Positions 25,498-34,179 of a stretch of 64,000 nucleotides of DNA are shown here, in pieces. Under the pieces are notes generated by a model that worked only from the letters and a program-made list of their open reading frames with translations, ran no database searches and was not told the origin of the DNA. Position numbers and translations under genes: made by a program. The stretch comes from Hydrotalea sandarakina (GTDB lineage Bacteria; Bacteroidota; Bacteroidia; Chitinophagales; Chitinophagaceae). The DNA lies in NCBI RefSeq assembly GCF_003254115.1, contig NZ_QKZV01000001.1:527585-591584 (forward strand), written 5' to 3'. Position 1 is the stretch's first letter; each line of letters opens with the position of its first letter.

Positions 25498-27078
25498 CTA
25501 TTGCAGTACTTGCAATGCTTTTTTAAAAGTTTCATTATTGGCATTCATTATTTCGTAAAAACCCGTAGTGCCAAAAAGTTGACGTGCCAATAAAGCTTTA
25601 ATATGCACAGCCAGTTCCTTCTGTGCTTCTGCATTTTTCGGCATTTGCAATGAGTCGGCCTGTAAATAATTTTCCAGTTCCTTCCAATTATTTGTGTTGA
25701 GTTGAAAGGACTGCTGAAATTCATTTATATTTTTAAAATTATGAAAATAGGTTGAATCTTTCAGATATAATTTATACACATACCTGTTAATAGTATTCTT
25801 GGCAAAAATTTTGTCGAGTGAAGCACGGAATAAAGTTGTGTCGAATGGCACAAAAATATCGGGTGTAATTCCGCCACCACCGTACACTAAATGTCCATTG
25901 GGTGTTTTAAATGCAGGACCTTTTAGTTTAGAGGAATCTAACTTAAGCAACTCACCATCATGAAAACGATTAATTAACTCTTCATCGTAAGCATCTTTAC
26001 CTTTATTATAGGGTTTTTGTATATTTCTTCCCAAAGGCGTATAATAACGTGCAACTGTTAACCGAAGTGCGCCCCCGTTACTCAATTGAAATTGTTGTTG
26101 CACCAACCCTTTACCAAAAGTTCTTCTACCCACTATTGTTGCTCTGTTCCAATCTTGCAAAGCTCCGGATAACACTTCGCTGGCAGATGCGGTAGTTTCA
26201 TTTACCAAAACCACTAAAGGATTTTTTTCAAAAATGCCATCCCGTTTACAACGGTAATCAATACGTGGCGAATGTGCCCCTTCTGTATAAACAATTAGTT
26301 TTTCATCATCCAAAAACTGATCGGCAATAGCAGTAGCTTCTGTTAGAATTCCGCCACCATTACCTCTTAAATCTAATATTAATTTTTTCATTCCCTGCTT
26401 CTGCAATTGCTCCAATTTTTGCATAAACTCTTCAAAGGTGCGTTCCCCAAACTTGTTAATTTTAAGATATCCAATATCGGGGGTTACCATATAAGCAACA
26501 TCTACGGAAGGAACTAAAATGCTGCCTCGTGTTAGAGCTAATTGTATGATTTTTCCATTACGTAAAAGCGTTAATTTAACCGTTGATCCGGCGGGACCGC
26601 GCAACTTACTTTTAATACTATCTGTTGATAATTTACCAACAAGATTGATTGTGTCATTGGCTTTTAAAATAGCATCACCTACTCTAATTCCCGATTTCTC
26701 TGCAGGACCGTTGGGCATAACTCCCAAAACATTGATGGTATCATTGAATACCTGAAACTCAACGCCAATTCCTTGAAAATTGCCCATCAATTCTTCATTC
26801 ACCTCCTTTAAATCTGCCGGTGAAATATAAACAGAATGGGGATCTAAATTGGCCAATGTTTGCTGAATAAGTGCTTGTTTAAAACTATCGGGTTTAATTT
26901 CGTCAACGTACTTATTGTCAATTAAATGAATGATTTCCTGTAATGTTGAAGGTGCCCCATTTTTTAAAAACCCATCGGAAGAATTATTTACATTAAGCTG
27001 ATAACCCAAAACCATTCCTATTACCAAAATAACCGCCAATAGAAAAGGTAACCAAATACTTAATTTTTTTCCTGACAT
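25498..27078 (-). CDS. S41 family C-terminal processing peptidase
   Basis: 526 residues from the ATG at 27078, which directly precedes a signal anchor (WLPFLLAVILVIGMVLGYQL); the frame is open to 27219 but that part lacks a recognisable start. A PDZ domain spans about residues 95-180 (GIGVEFQV, GPAEKSGIRVGDAI) and the protease core holds the catalytic Ser S298 in TASASE and Lys K323 in FGKG, the expected 25 apart. It probably trims periplasmic proteins from their C-termini. A longer tail-specific relative is at 54599. Confidence 0.9.
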   Translation of the reverse strand: MSGKKLSIWLPFLLAVILVIGMVLGYQLNVNNSSDGFLKNGAPSTLQEIIHLIDNKYVDEIKPDSFKQALIQQTLANLDPHSVYISPADLKEVNEELMGNFQGIGVEFQVFNDTINVLGVMPNGPAEKSGIRVGDAILKANDTINLVGKLSTDSIKSKLRGPAGSTVKLTLLRNGKIIQLALTRGSILVPSVDVAYMVTPDIGYLKINKFGERTFEEFMQKLEQLQKQGMKKLILDLRGNGGGILTEATAIADQFLDDEKLIVYTEGAHSPRIDYRCKRDGIFEKNPLVVLVNETTASASEVLSGALQDWNRATIVGRRTFGKGLVQQQFQLSNGGALRLTVARYYTPLGRNIQKPYNKGKDAYDEELINRFHDGELLKLDSSKLKGPAFKTPNGHLVYGGGGITPDIFVPFDTTLFRASLDKIFAKNTINRYVYKLYLKDSTYFHNFKNINEFQQSFQLNTNNWKELENYLQADSLQMPKNAEAQKELAVHIKALLARQLFGTTGFYEIMNANNETFKKALQVLQ

Positions 27079-27181
27079 ATTAAGTTGCTTCTTTGTATCT
27101 TGATTTGAATTTGCGAATATCTGTATTAATGTTGAAATGTATGGGTATTGTTGCACACATTTACAGTATAACCTTATAATT

Positions 27182-28024
27182 ATGGCAGTTAAATTAGTTG
27201 CAGACAGTGGCGCTACCAAATGCGAATGGTGCCTGATACAACCTCGTAAAACAACCAGTTTTGTTACCCAAGGCCTTAGCCCCTATTTTTTAGGCAAAGA
27301 AGCAATGACTGACATAATTCGAAAAGAAGTATTACCTAACTTATCAAAAAATACAAGCATTGATGCAGTTCACTTTTATGGAACCGGTTTGGGTAATTCC
27401 AATCACGTTAAAATGGTACTCAATGTACTAAAATCAATCTTCCCTAAAAGCAAAATTGAAGTGAATACCGATATTTTGGCAGCAGCCAGAGCATTATGTG
27501 GAAATGAAAATGGTATAGCCTGTATTTTAGGAACCGGCTCTAATTCATGTTATTACAATGGCAAGAAAATTGTAAAAAACAGAGCAGGTATCGGTTATAT
27601 ATTAGGCGATGAAGGCAGCGGCGCCTATTTGGGTAAAAAAGTAATTCAATATTACTTGTATGAAACCTTTGATGCGGAATTAATGGAGAAATTTAAAAAA
27701 CAATATGGCCTCAGCAATACTGAGATTTTAGAAAATGTATATCAAAAGCCATTAGCGAATCGATATTTAGCAAGCTTCACCCTATTTCTTGCAGAAAACC
27801 GCGGCCATTATATGATTGAAAATATTATTGAAGATGGTTTAAACGATTTTTTTTATCAACATTTGCTTAAATACAAGGAAATTTGGGAATATCCTATTAA
27901 TTTTATTGGCAGTGTTGCATTTGGATTTAGCGATATTTTGCAGGAACTTTGTGCCACATACGAATTTAAAGTAGGCAAAATACTGCAAAAACCTATGGAG
28001 GGGTTAATTGCCTATCATCGATAA
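27182..28024 (+). CDS. BadF/BcrA-type amino-sugar kinase (MurK/NagK-like)
   Basis: 280 residues. The phosphate motifs of the ASKHA fold are visible: LVADSGATKCEW at the N-terminus, ACILGTGSNSCYY in the middle and GIGYILGDEGSGAYLG after it. BadF-type kinases of this kind phosphorylate N-acetylglucosamine and N-acetylmuramic acid. The next gene encodes MurQ, so a MurNAc 6-kinase role is plausible. The frame is open from 27137, but MAVKLVADSG at 27182 places the phosphate motif at the expected position. It is divergent from the S41 protease gene with a 103-base gap. Confidence 0.82.
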   Translation: MAVKLVADSGATKCEWCLIQPRKTTSFVTQGLSPYFLGKEAMTDIIRKEVLPNLSKNTSIDAVHFYGTGLGNSNHVKMVLNVLKSIFPKSKIEVNTDILAAARALCGNENGIACILGTGSNSCYYNGKKIVKNRAGIGYILGDEGSGAYLGKKVIQYYLYETFDAELMEKFKKQYGLSNTEILENVYQKPLANRYLASFTLFLAENRGHYMIENIIEDGLNDFFYQHLLKYKEIWEYPINFIGSVAFGFSDILQELCATYEFKVGKILQKPMEGLIAYHR

Positions 28025-28033
28025 TAAGTAAAC

Positions 28034-28864
28034 ATGAACCAACAGACGAAAATTACGGAACAAGCATCCAAATACCGACATTTAGAAAAAATGTCGGTGA
28101 TGGAAATTTTACAACATATTAATGACGAAGATAAATCTGTACCCATAGCTGTTGAAAAATCCTTACCCCAAATTGAAGCCTTAGTTTCTGCCATTAGCGA
28201 TGTAATGTTGGCCGGTGGACGTTTATTTTATATTGGTGCAGGAACCAGTGGCCGTTTAGGCATTTTAGATGCCAGTGAATGCCCCCCCACATATGGTGTT
28301 CCCTACGGTTTAGTAGTAGGCATTATTGCAGGCGGTGAAAAAGCAATTACACAGGCTGTAGAAAATGCCGAGGATGATACTGAGCAAGGTTGGAAAGACC
28401 TTCAACAATACAATATCAGTAAAAATGATTTTGTGGTGGGTTTAGCGGCCAGTGGCAGTACACCTTATGTTATTGGTGCTTTGCAAGCTTGTAAACAAAA
28501 CAACATACTTACGGGTAGCATTTCCTGTAACCCCAACTCTGACATAAGCAATATAGCCGATTTCCCAGTTGAAGTAATTGTAGGTCCTGAATTCGTTACC
28601 GGAAGCACGCGAATGAAAAGCGGAACTGCACAAAAATTAGTATTGAACATGATTTCCACCAGTGTTATGATTCAATTAGGCAGAGTTGAAGATAACAAAA
28701 TGGTAAATATGCAATTAACAAATGCAAAGTTGGTTGATCGCGGTGCCAAAATGGTTATGGAACAACTGCACAATATGACCTATGAACAAGCAAAATCTTT
28801 ATTATTGCAGTATGGCAGCGTAAAAAAAGCCATAGAAGCTGCTAAGAGTCATCAACATGCATAA
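28034..28864 (+). CDS. murQ: N-acetylmuramic acid 6-phosphate etherase
   Basis: 276 residues, cytoplasmic, removing the lactyl ether from MurNAc-6-phosphate to give GlcNAc-6-phosphate and D-lactate. A SIS domain holds GAGTSGRLGILDASECPPTYG-like sugar-phosphate motifs (residues about 74-94), then AASGSTPYVIGAL and the diagnostic PEFVTGSTRMKSGTAQKLVLN. The short C-terminal helices (AKSLLLQYGSVKKAIE) are also present. It begins nine bases after the kinase stop, indicating a peptidoglycan recycling operon. Confidence 0.94.
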   Translation: MNQQTKITEQASKYRHLEKMSVMEILQHINDEDKSVPIAVEKSLPQIEALVSAISDVMLAGGRLFYIGAGTSGRLGILDASECPPTYGVPYGLVVGIIAGGEKAITQAVENAEDDTEQGWKDLQQYNISKNDFVVGLAASGSTPYVIGALQACKQNNILTGSISCNPNSDISNIADFPVEVIVGPEFVTGSTRMKSGTAQKLVLNMISTSVMIQLGRVEDNKMVNMQLTNAKLVDRGAKMVMEQLHNMTYEQAKSLLLQYGSVKKAIEAAKSHQHA

Positions 28865-29423
28865 TATTGAACCTTTTTATAATTGGCGGCATATCTATAT
28901 TTCTGAAGAAGATAAACATTCACCCTTCTTTGGAAGAACTTATAGTGAATTTGAATACTCTCACACCGTATATAATTACTACATTCATCCACAATGGGAC
29001 GATTTTGGGAGTAGAACATTGTATATTAAAATTTTATTTGCCGACTATGATGCCCACTATGCCATAATTGAGATGCTTGGCGAATGGAACGATGCTATTG
29101 AAAATGATATTATGGAATTAAAACGCGAAGTTTTAGATCCGCTTTTCTCCGAACATATTACTAAATACATTTTAATTACTGAAAACGTATTAAATTTTCA
29201 TAGCAGCGATAAAGAATATTACCAGGAATGGTTTGAAGAAGTAACTGAAGAAAATGGATGGATTGTAGCATTAAATATGCCTTTAGCAACACAACAAGAT
29301 TTTAAAAAACAAAAGCTGAATTATTATATTGAACTTTTGGAAATACCCGAGTGGCGTGTATTTAAACCCCAACACCTTTTTAAGAAAATAGATGATATGT
29401 TTGCCAAGCGTTTAAGTACTTAG
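28857..29423 (+). CDS. Conserved-looking hypothetical protein coupled to murQ
   Basis: 188 residues, rich in aromatic and acidic residues, with no signal peptide and no transmembrane helix. Its ATG overlaps the murQ stop by eight bases, so translation is likely coupled. Notable stretches are HSPFFGRTYSEFEYSHTVYN, YIHPQWDDFGS and EVTEENGWIVALN. I do not recognise the family and give no function; the position suggests a link with muropeptide salvage or only shared transcription. Confidence 0.75.
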   Translation: MHNIEPFYNWRHIYISEEDKHSPFFGRTYSEFEYSHTVYNYYIHPQWDDFGSRTLYIKILFADYDAHYAIIEMLGEWNDAIENDIMELKREVLDPLFSEHITKYILITENVLNFHSSDKEYYQEWFEEVTEENGWIVALNMPLATQQDFKKQKLNYYIELLEIPEWRVFKPQHLFKKIDDMFAKRLST

Positions 29424-29499
29424 CAATTTTTAAAACCAATTTTATATTCATATTTTGTAGCTCTGCTGCTTTCGTGTATATTCACACTTCATTCCCGGT

Positions 29500-31725
29500 A
29501 TGAAGGTAGTAGTAACTTATATCCTGCTTTTATTTTATACATCAAATCTTTTTGCACAACAACCTGCTGTAGGCTTAACATTAAGTGGCGGTGGTGCCAA
29601 AGGTTTGGCGCATATCGGCATTTTAAAAGCTATCGATTCTGCACAACTGCCCATAAGTTATGTAACCGGAACCAGTATGGGTGCAGTAATTGGTTCTCTT
29701 TATGCAATAGGTTATTCAGCCGACACTATTGAAAAAATTGCTCGTCAAACCAATTGGGATCAACTCTTATCCAATAGTATTTCTCTTCGCTCATTTAGCA
29801 TGCAAGAAAAGGATGATTATGGGAAATATGCAATTGAATTACCATGGGTAAACAACAGTTTTCGTCTCCCCAGTGGCGTTATTGAATCGGAAGAATTATG
29901 GCTTAAACTAAACGAGTTATTTTTTCCTGCCTATCAAATAAAAAATTTCAAACAATTTCCAAAAGCATTTGAATGTATTGCAACCAATATTTCAACCGGT
30001 GATGGCGTAGTATTGGATAGTGGCGAAATTGTTTATGCAGTGCGGTCCAGTATGGCCATTCCTTCCGTTTTTACAGCAGTAGATTATCAAGGAAAGAAAT
30101 TAGTAGATGGAGGTGTGGTAAGAAACTTTCCCGTTATTGATGCACAAAAAATGGGAGCAAATTATTTAATAGGAAGTAATGTAGCCGGGGGTTTACTACC
30201 ACAAGAAAAAATAAACAACATTATTCAAGTACTATTGCAAATTGCATTTTTCAGAAATGATGAAGACGCCATTAAAGAGAAAGCTTTATGTAATATTTAT
30301 ATTCCCCAACATTTGGAAGAATACAATATGGGCAGTTTTGGCTCTGCTAACGAAATTATTGATTCGGGAAATGTTAGAGGAGAAATGTACTATCCTAAAT
30401 TTAAACATATTGCCGATTCTTTGCGTTCCATTTTTGGTCCACTTCATTTTGAAAAACAAGCTTTACCCAAAATTTCATCTGTAAAAATAACTGCATTTAC
30501 AATTCATGGCTTGCACCAAACTGATGCCAGTTTCTTTTTAAAACGCATGCAATTTTCATTAAACCAATGGTATAGCGCTAACGATTTATCTGAACACATC
30601 AGAAAAGCCTTTGGAACTCGTTATTACAATAAAATTGTGTATTCATTATTACCCATAACCGATACTACTGCACAAATTATTTTTGATGTTGAAGAGAACC
30701 CATTAACATTTGCTAAATTGGGTATTAATTACAATCAATTTACAGGCATCAGTTTAATTACCAATTTAACTAGTAGAAACTTTTTCACTCCCTATTCAAA
30801 AAGCCAAATTACCGTTAACATAGGCGAAAACATGCGTTTAAGGGGTGAGCATATTCAAAATTTTGGAAAACATAAAGCTTTCTCCGCTACAGCAACAGCC
30901 CAAATAGAATCGCTTAGCATTAACAGCTATAACAATTTTTCGAAACAAGGATTATTTAAACAAAATTATTTTCTTGGCGACTTAAATGTACGCTACTCTC
31001 CTACTCGCGAACTATCTGTAGGAACCGGCATTCGTTTTGAAAATTTATATTATAAACCCCAAATACCCGCTGCATTTGAAGCAAGAGGCGGTATCAGCTA
31101 TTTTAACCCCTATCTGTTTATAAAAGCCAATTCACTTACCAATTCAATATATCCCAAAAATGGCAGTAAAACAGATATTGAATTAGGTGCAGTCATTAAT
31201 CAAACACCCAATGTTGATTATTACATCAATGGCACTGAAGTACAAAACCTCGATTCTATTGGTATTCAATATAAAAATTACTATCGGGCATTCATCAATG
31301 CAGAAAAGTATATTCCTATTACAAAAAAGAAAACATTGTTTACCCAATTTCAAGGCGGCTTTAATTGGCGAAATGCAGGTGATGTTATTAACGCATTTAA
31401 TGTAGGCGGATTAACCAACGTTTATAAAAACCAAATAACGTTTGCCGGATTAGCAGAAGGAACTGTTGTTACGAATAGTATTGCAGCTATGCAAGTGGGT
31501 TTACGTTATCAAATTTTTAACAATGGTTATATTATTCCCAGGGCAAATGTGGCTTTTTATGATTTTATTAATGGAAATTTTATGCCTGAAAAAGCAAAAT
31601 TTTTATCGGGTTATGCCATTTCATTTGGCTACAATTTTGTTTTAGGTCCACTTGAGATTAGTGTAATGTATTCAGATCAAAGTAAAATGCTTTTACCCTA
31701 TATAAACTTGGGTATTCCCTTTTAA
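29500..31725 (+). CDS. Patatin-like phospholipase with Omp85-type barrel
   Basis: 741 residues with a signal peptide ending SNLFAQ. The patatin domain (about 22-320) has the oxyanion loop SGGGAKG at residues 29-35, the catalytic Ser S59 in GTSMG and the catalytic Asp D203 in VDGG. About 320-400 resembles one POTRA-like domain (VKITAFTIHGLHQTD), and the rest is a beta-barrel ending in the aromatic residue F of NLGIPF. This is the two-part plan of PlpD-type autotransported lipases, in which the barrel sits in the outer membrane and shows or secretes the lipase. Confidence 0.9.
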   Translation: MKVVVTYILLLFYTSNLFAQQPAVGLTLSGGGAKGLAHIGILKAIDSAQLPISYVTGTSMGAVIGSLYAIGYSADTIEKIARQTNWDQLLSNSISLRSFSMQEKDDYGKYAIELPWVNNSFRLPSGVIESEELWLKLNELFFPAYQIKNFKQFPKAFECIATNISTGDGVVLDSGEIVYAVRSSMAIPSVFTAVDYQGKKLVDGGVVRNFPVIDAQKMGANYLIGSNVAGGLLPQEKINNIIQVLLQIAFFRNDEDAIKEKALCNIYIPQHLEEYNMGSFGSANEIIDSGNVRGEMYYPKFKHIADSLRSIFGPLHFEKQALPKISSVKITAFTIHGLHQTDASFFLKRMQFSLNQWYSANDLSEHIRKAFGTRYYNKIVYSLLPITDTTAQIIFDVEENPLTFAKLGINYNQFTGISLITNLTSRNFFTPYSKSQITVNIGENMRLRGEHIQNFGKHKAFSATATAQIESLSINSYNNFSKQGLFKQNYFLGDLNVRYSPTRELSVGTGIRFENLYYKPQIPAAFEARGGISYFNPYLFIKANSLTNSIYPKNGSKTDIELGAVINQTPNVDYYINGTEVQNLDSIGIQYKNYYRAFINAEKYIPITKKKTLFTQFQGGFNWRNAGDVINAFNVGGLTNVYKNQITFAGLAEGTVVTNSIAAMQVGLRYQIFNNGYIIPRANVAFYDFINGNFMPEKAKFLSGYAISFGYNFVLGPLEISVMYSDQSKMLLPYINLGIPF

Positions 31726-31794
31726 ATAAAACAAGTTAAGCCTAGCCTTGTTATTGTATGTTAATGCTTTACTTTGTGAGGCTAATAATATAGC

Positions 31795-32427
31795 ATGGAA
31801 GATTATTATCAAATATTAAGGGTTCATCCCAATGCCAGCGAAACTACAATTAGAAAAGCATACAGAAAACTGGCACTGCAATACCACCCCGATAAAACCG
31901 GAAATTCGGAAGAATTGAATGCCTATTTTAAAAAAATAAATGAGGCATACAAAGTACTATCCAATGCAGAACAAAGAAAACAGTTTCATTTACAATATTA
32001 TGCACTACACCATTATGAACCTCTTTTAAACAATAGTAACGAAATATTATCTGCATGTAAAAACTTATTAAAGCAAATAATTCAACAGGGTGATTATATA
32101 AATGAAGAAGCGATTGTGTTGAACATTCAAGAAAACATTTTAAACGACAATAATTTGTTCATTCTAAAAACCGAAAAGAACAAGTTTATTCAGCAACAAA
32201 TTCAAAAAGAGATATTACAAATTGTTAATAAATTGAATTTCATAAATGGAAATGATTTGTATAATTTTTTAATAAAAAAATTTCCATTTGCCGAAGAAGT
32301 TGAAAAAGAAATGTTTTTGGAAGTATTAAAGAAAAAGAAACAAGAATATTATTGGGATAAATACAAATTCTTTTTGGCATTGTTAATTGCCCTACTTATT
32401 TGTTTAGGCATTTATTCCATAACTTAA
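31795..32427 (+). CDS. J-domain protein with C-terminal membrane anchor
   Basis: 210 residues. The J-domain spans about 1-70 with the HPD motif at residues 31-33 (YHPDKTGN) and AYKVLS, so it should stimulate an Hsp70 ATPase. The middle is a charged, coiled-coil-like region. One hydrophobic helix at the end (FFLALLIALLICLGIYSI) would tail-anchor it with the J-domain in the cytoplasm. The zinc-finger and substrate domains of full DnaJ are absent, so it is a specialised co-chaperone. Confidence 0.85.
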   Translation: MEDYYQILRVHPNASETTIRKAYRKLALQYHPDKTGNSEELNAYFKKINEAYKVLSNAEQRKQFHLQYYALHHYEPLLNNSNEILSACKNLLKQIIQQGDYINEEAIVLNIQENILNDNNLFILKTEKNKFIQQQIQKEILQIVNKLNFINGNDLYNFLIKKFPFAEEVEKEMFLEVLKKKKQEYYWDKYKFFLALLIALLICLGIYSIT

Positions 32428-32432
32428 CCTCA

Positions 32433-33194
32433 TTATTTAGCAAAAACTTTTTTAAGTAAATCAGTAGTTCTTGCTAATGGATCTTTTCTAATTTTTTGTT
32501 CTTCTTGTGCAACCTGATAAAATAAACCATTTAAAGCTTTTTCAGTTACATAACTGGTAAGATCCGGATTAATTTTTTTAACAAATGGCACTTTGTTATA
32601 AGTTGAAAATACAGAATTCCAATATTTGGTTGCATCAACTTTCTCTAATGATTGCGCCACAATAGGTTTGAATGCTGTTGTTAAAGAAGCTGTTGTTTTT
32701 TCACGCAAATAATGTGTAGCGGCAGAATCACCGCCTTGCAATAGTTGCATTCCATCTTGAATAGTCATTCCTTTAATTGCATTCACAAAAATAGGTGCAG
32801 CACTTTTAGCCGCATCTTCAGCAGCCCTATTCATAGCCAGTACAGCATTATCAACTTCATTACCCAACCCCATATCACGTAAAGTTTTTTCAACTTTTTG
32901 TGCTTCAGGGGGCATTAATATTTTTATGGCATTATTTTTAAAATACCCGTCTAAAGCTGAAAGTTTTGTAACACTATTATTAGTACCCACTTCTAAAGCC
33001 TGCTTCAATCCGTTTATAATATCATCTTTCGACAATGCTGTTCCGTTAGTACCACCTTTTATTAAACCAGAAACTGCAGAAACTGCATTATTAGCAGTTG
33101 AATCTTTGCCATTATTCAATAAACCCTTTAATATTTGAGCTTGCGAAACATGTATCAACAAAAAAAGACTAAGAGAAAAAATAAGTTTTTTCAT
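32433..33194 (-). CDS. DUF4197 family exported protein
   Basis: 253 residues with a signal peptide ending VSQAQ. The sequence is alpha-helical with KDDIINGLKQALEVGTNNSV, IKILMPPEAQKVEKTLRDMG, AAEDAAKSAAPIFVNAIKGM and DLLKKVFAK, the DUF4197 pattern. The function is unknown; members are predicted periplasmic helical proteins. It is convergent with the J-domain gene, five bases away, and stands alone on its strand. Confidence 0.87.
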   Translation of the reverse strand: MKKLIFSLSLFLLIHVSQAQILKGLLNNGKDSTANNAVSAVSGLIKGGTNGTALSKDDIINGLKQALEVGTNNSVTKLSALDGYFKNNAIKILMPPEAQKVEKTLRDMGLGNEVDNAVLAMNRAAEDAAKSAAPIFVNAIKGMTIQDGMQLLQGGDSAATHYLREKTTASLTTAFKPIVAQSLEKVDATKYWNSVFSTYNKVPFVKKINPDLTSYVTEKALNGLFYQVAQEEQKIRKDPLARTTDLLKKVFAK

Positions 33195-33272
33195 ATATTC
33201 AATTATACTATCGAAGTTAAGGCTAAAGTTAAATATAGAATAATGATAATTGTTAAAATAGGGAAATAAAAA

Positions 33273-33290
33273 GGCTGCATTACTGCAGCC
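33273..33290 (-). terminator. Terminator of the SusCD-DUF4397 operon
   Basis: GGCTGCA (33273-33279) and TGCAGCC (33284-33290) form a seven-base-pair stem with a TTAC loop. On the minus strand it is followed by TTTTTAT, about 25 bases after the DUF4397 stop. Confidence 0.82.
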
Positions 33291-33315
33291 AAAAAACGAA
33301 TCGCCGAAAAAAAAT

Positions 33316-34167
33316 TTATTGATTAATATAAGATGAAAGGGTCCTTGCTTTTGTACCTGTTGTTAGATTAGCATTTCCTTTATAATATAAGGTGAAAACC
33401 CGTTGGGGCGATGCACCTGTTAAATTGGTTGAAAAAGGCAACTTTGCTAAAATTGTTCTATTTGCTAATGGAGTATTAGAAGGTTGCCCGGGAGCAAGAG
33501 AACGAGTAACATAAAAAGTATCTACCACCCCCGTATTATACCCTAAACTTTGAAAGGCTGTAGTTGAATCAGGTGGAATATTCGTTAAGATAGTAGTATT
33601 TCTTGCATAAGAAAATACATCCACTTTTTTTCCAACTGTATCATTTAACACAGCATGAATAAAACGCAAACTAATATTTCCAGGTAATGGTGTCGTAAAT
33701 ACATCTTGCACAAAAATTCTAGAAGAATCACGTTTTGATAAAATAGAATCTGTAATGAGTAGTGTATAAAAACTTCCCGGATTTAAATTTTTGGTAAAAG
33801 CAAACAATTGCACAGAATCCTGTTTAATTACCCCGGGTATAGAAAAGTGAAACTGTTGTAAACCTGCAGGCACTGCCATATAGGTATTTGTAATGGTAGA
33901 TGTATTAGGATTAACAGCATTCGGGAAAAGACCACCGTACGTTAAAAAAGGTACATTATTTAATCGAATATTTCCTAAATACACATTAAAGGTATCCTGT
34001 GCTCCGGTTGATAAACGAAAAAATGGAGAGGCATGAATAATTTTTAAATACGCTTTTGTTGAATCAACCACCTGATAAGGAGTGTTGATTATAAATGTTT
34101 TTTTGCATGCATAAGCAGCCACAAAAAACATAAAAACTAAAAATAATTTAACAAAAATTCGCTTCAT
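33316..34167 (-). CDS. DUF4397 domain lipoprotein
   Basis: 283 residues with a lipoprotein signal (FMFFVAAYAC, lipid on Cys 21). The remainder contains two beta-sandwich-like repeats typical of DUF4397 (YLKIIHASPFFRL, FNVYLGNIRL, IPGVIKQDSVQL and LRFIHAVLNDTVGKKVDVF). It follows the SusD-like gene by 12 bases and is the last gene before a strong terminator, so it is part of the uptake locus, probably as a surface glycan- or protein-binding lipoprotein. The substrate is unknown. Confidence 0.82.
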   Translation of the reverse strand: MKRIFVKLFLVFMFFVAAYACKKTFIINTPYQVVDSTKAYLKIIHASPFFRLSTGAQDTFNVYLGNIRLNNVPFLTYGGLFPNAVNPNTSTITNTYMAVPAGLQQFHFSIPGVIKQDSVQLFAFTKNLNPGSFYTLLITDSILSKRDSSRIFVQDVFTTPLPGNISLRFIHAVLNDTVGKKVDVFSYARNTTILTNIPPDSTTAFQSLGYNTGVVDTFYVTRSLAPGQPSNTPLANRTILAKLPFSTNLTGASPQRVFTLYYKGNANLTTGTKARTLSSYINQ

Positions 34168-34179
34168 GTTATAATAATT

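Noticed and set aside
31729-31755. Weak inverted repeat after the patatin gene
   Set aside because: AACAAG/CTTGTT arms are short and no T run follows, so it is not supported as a terminator.
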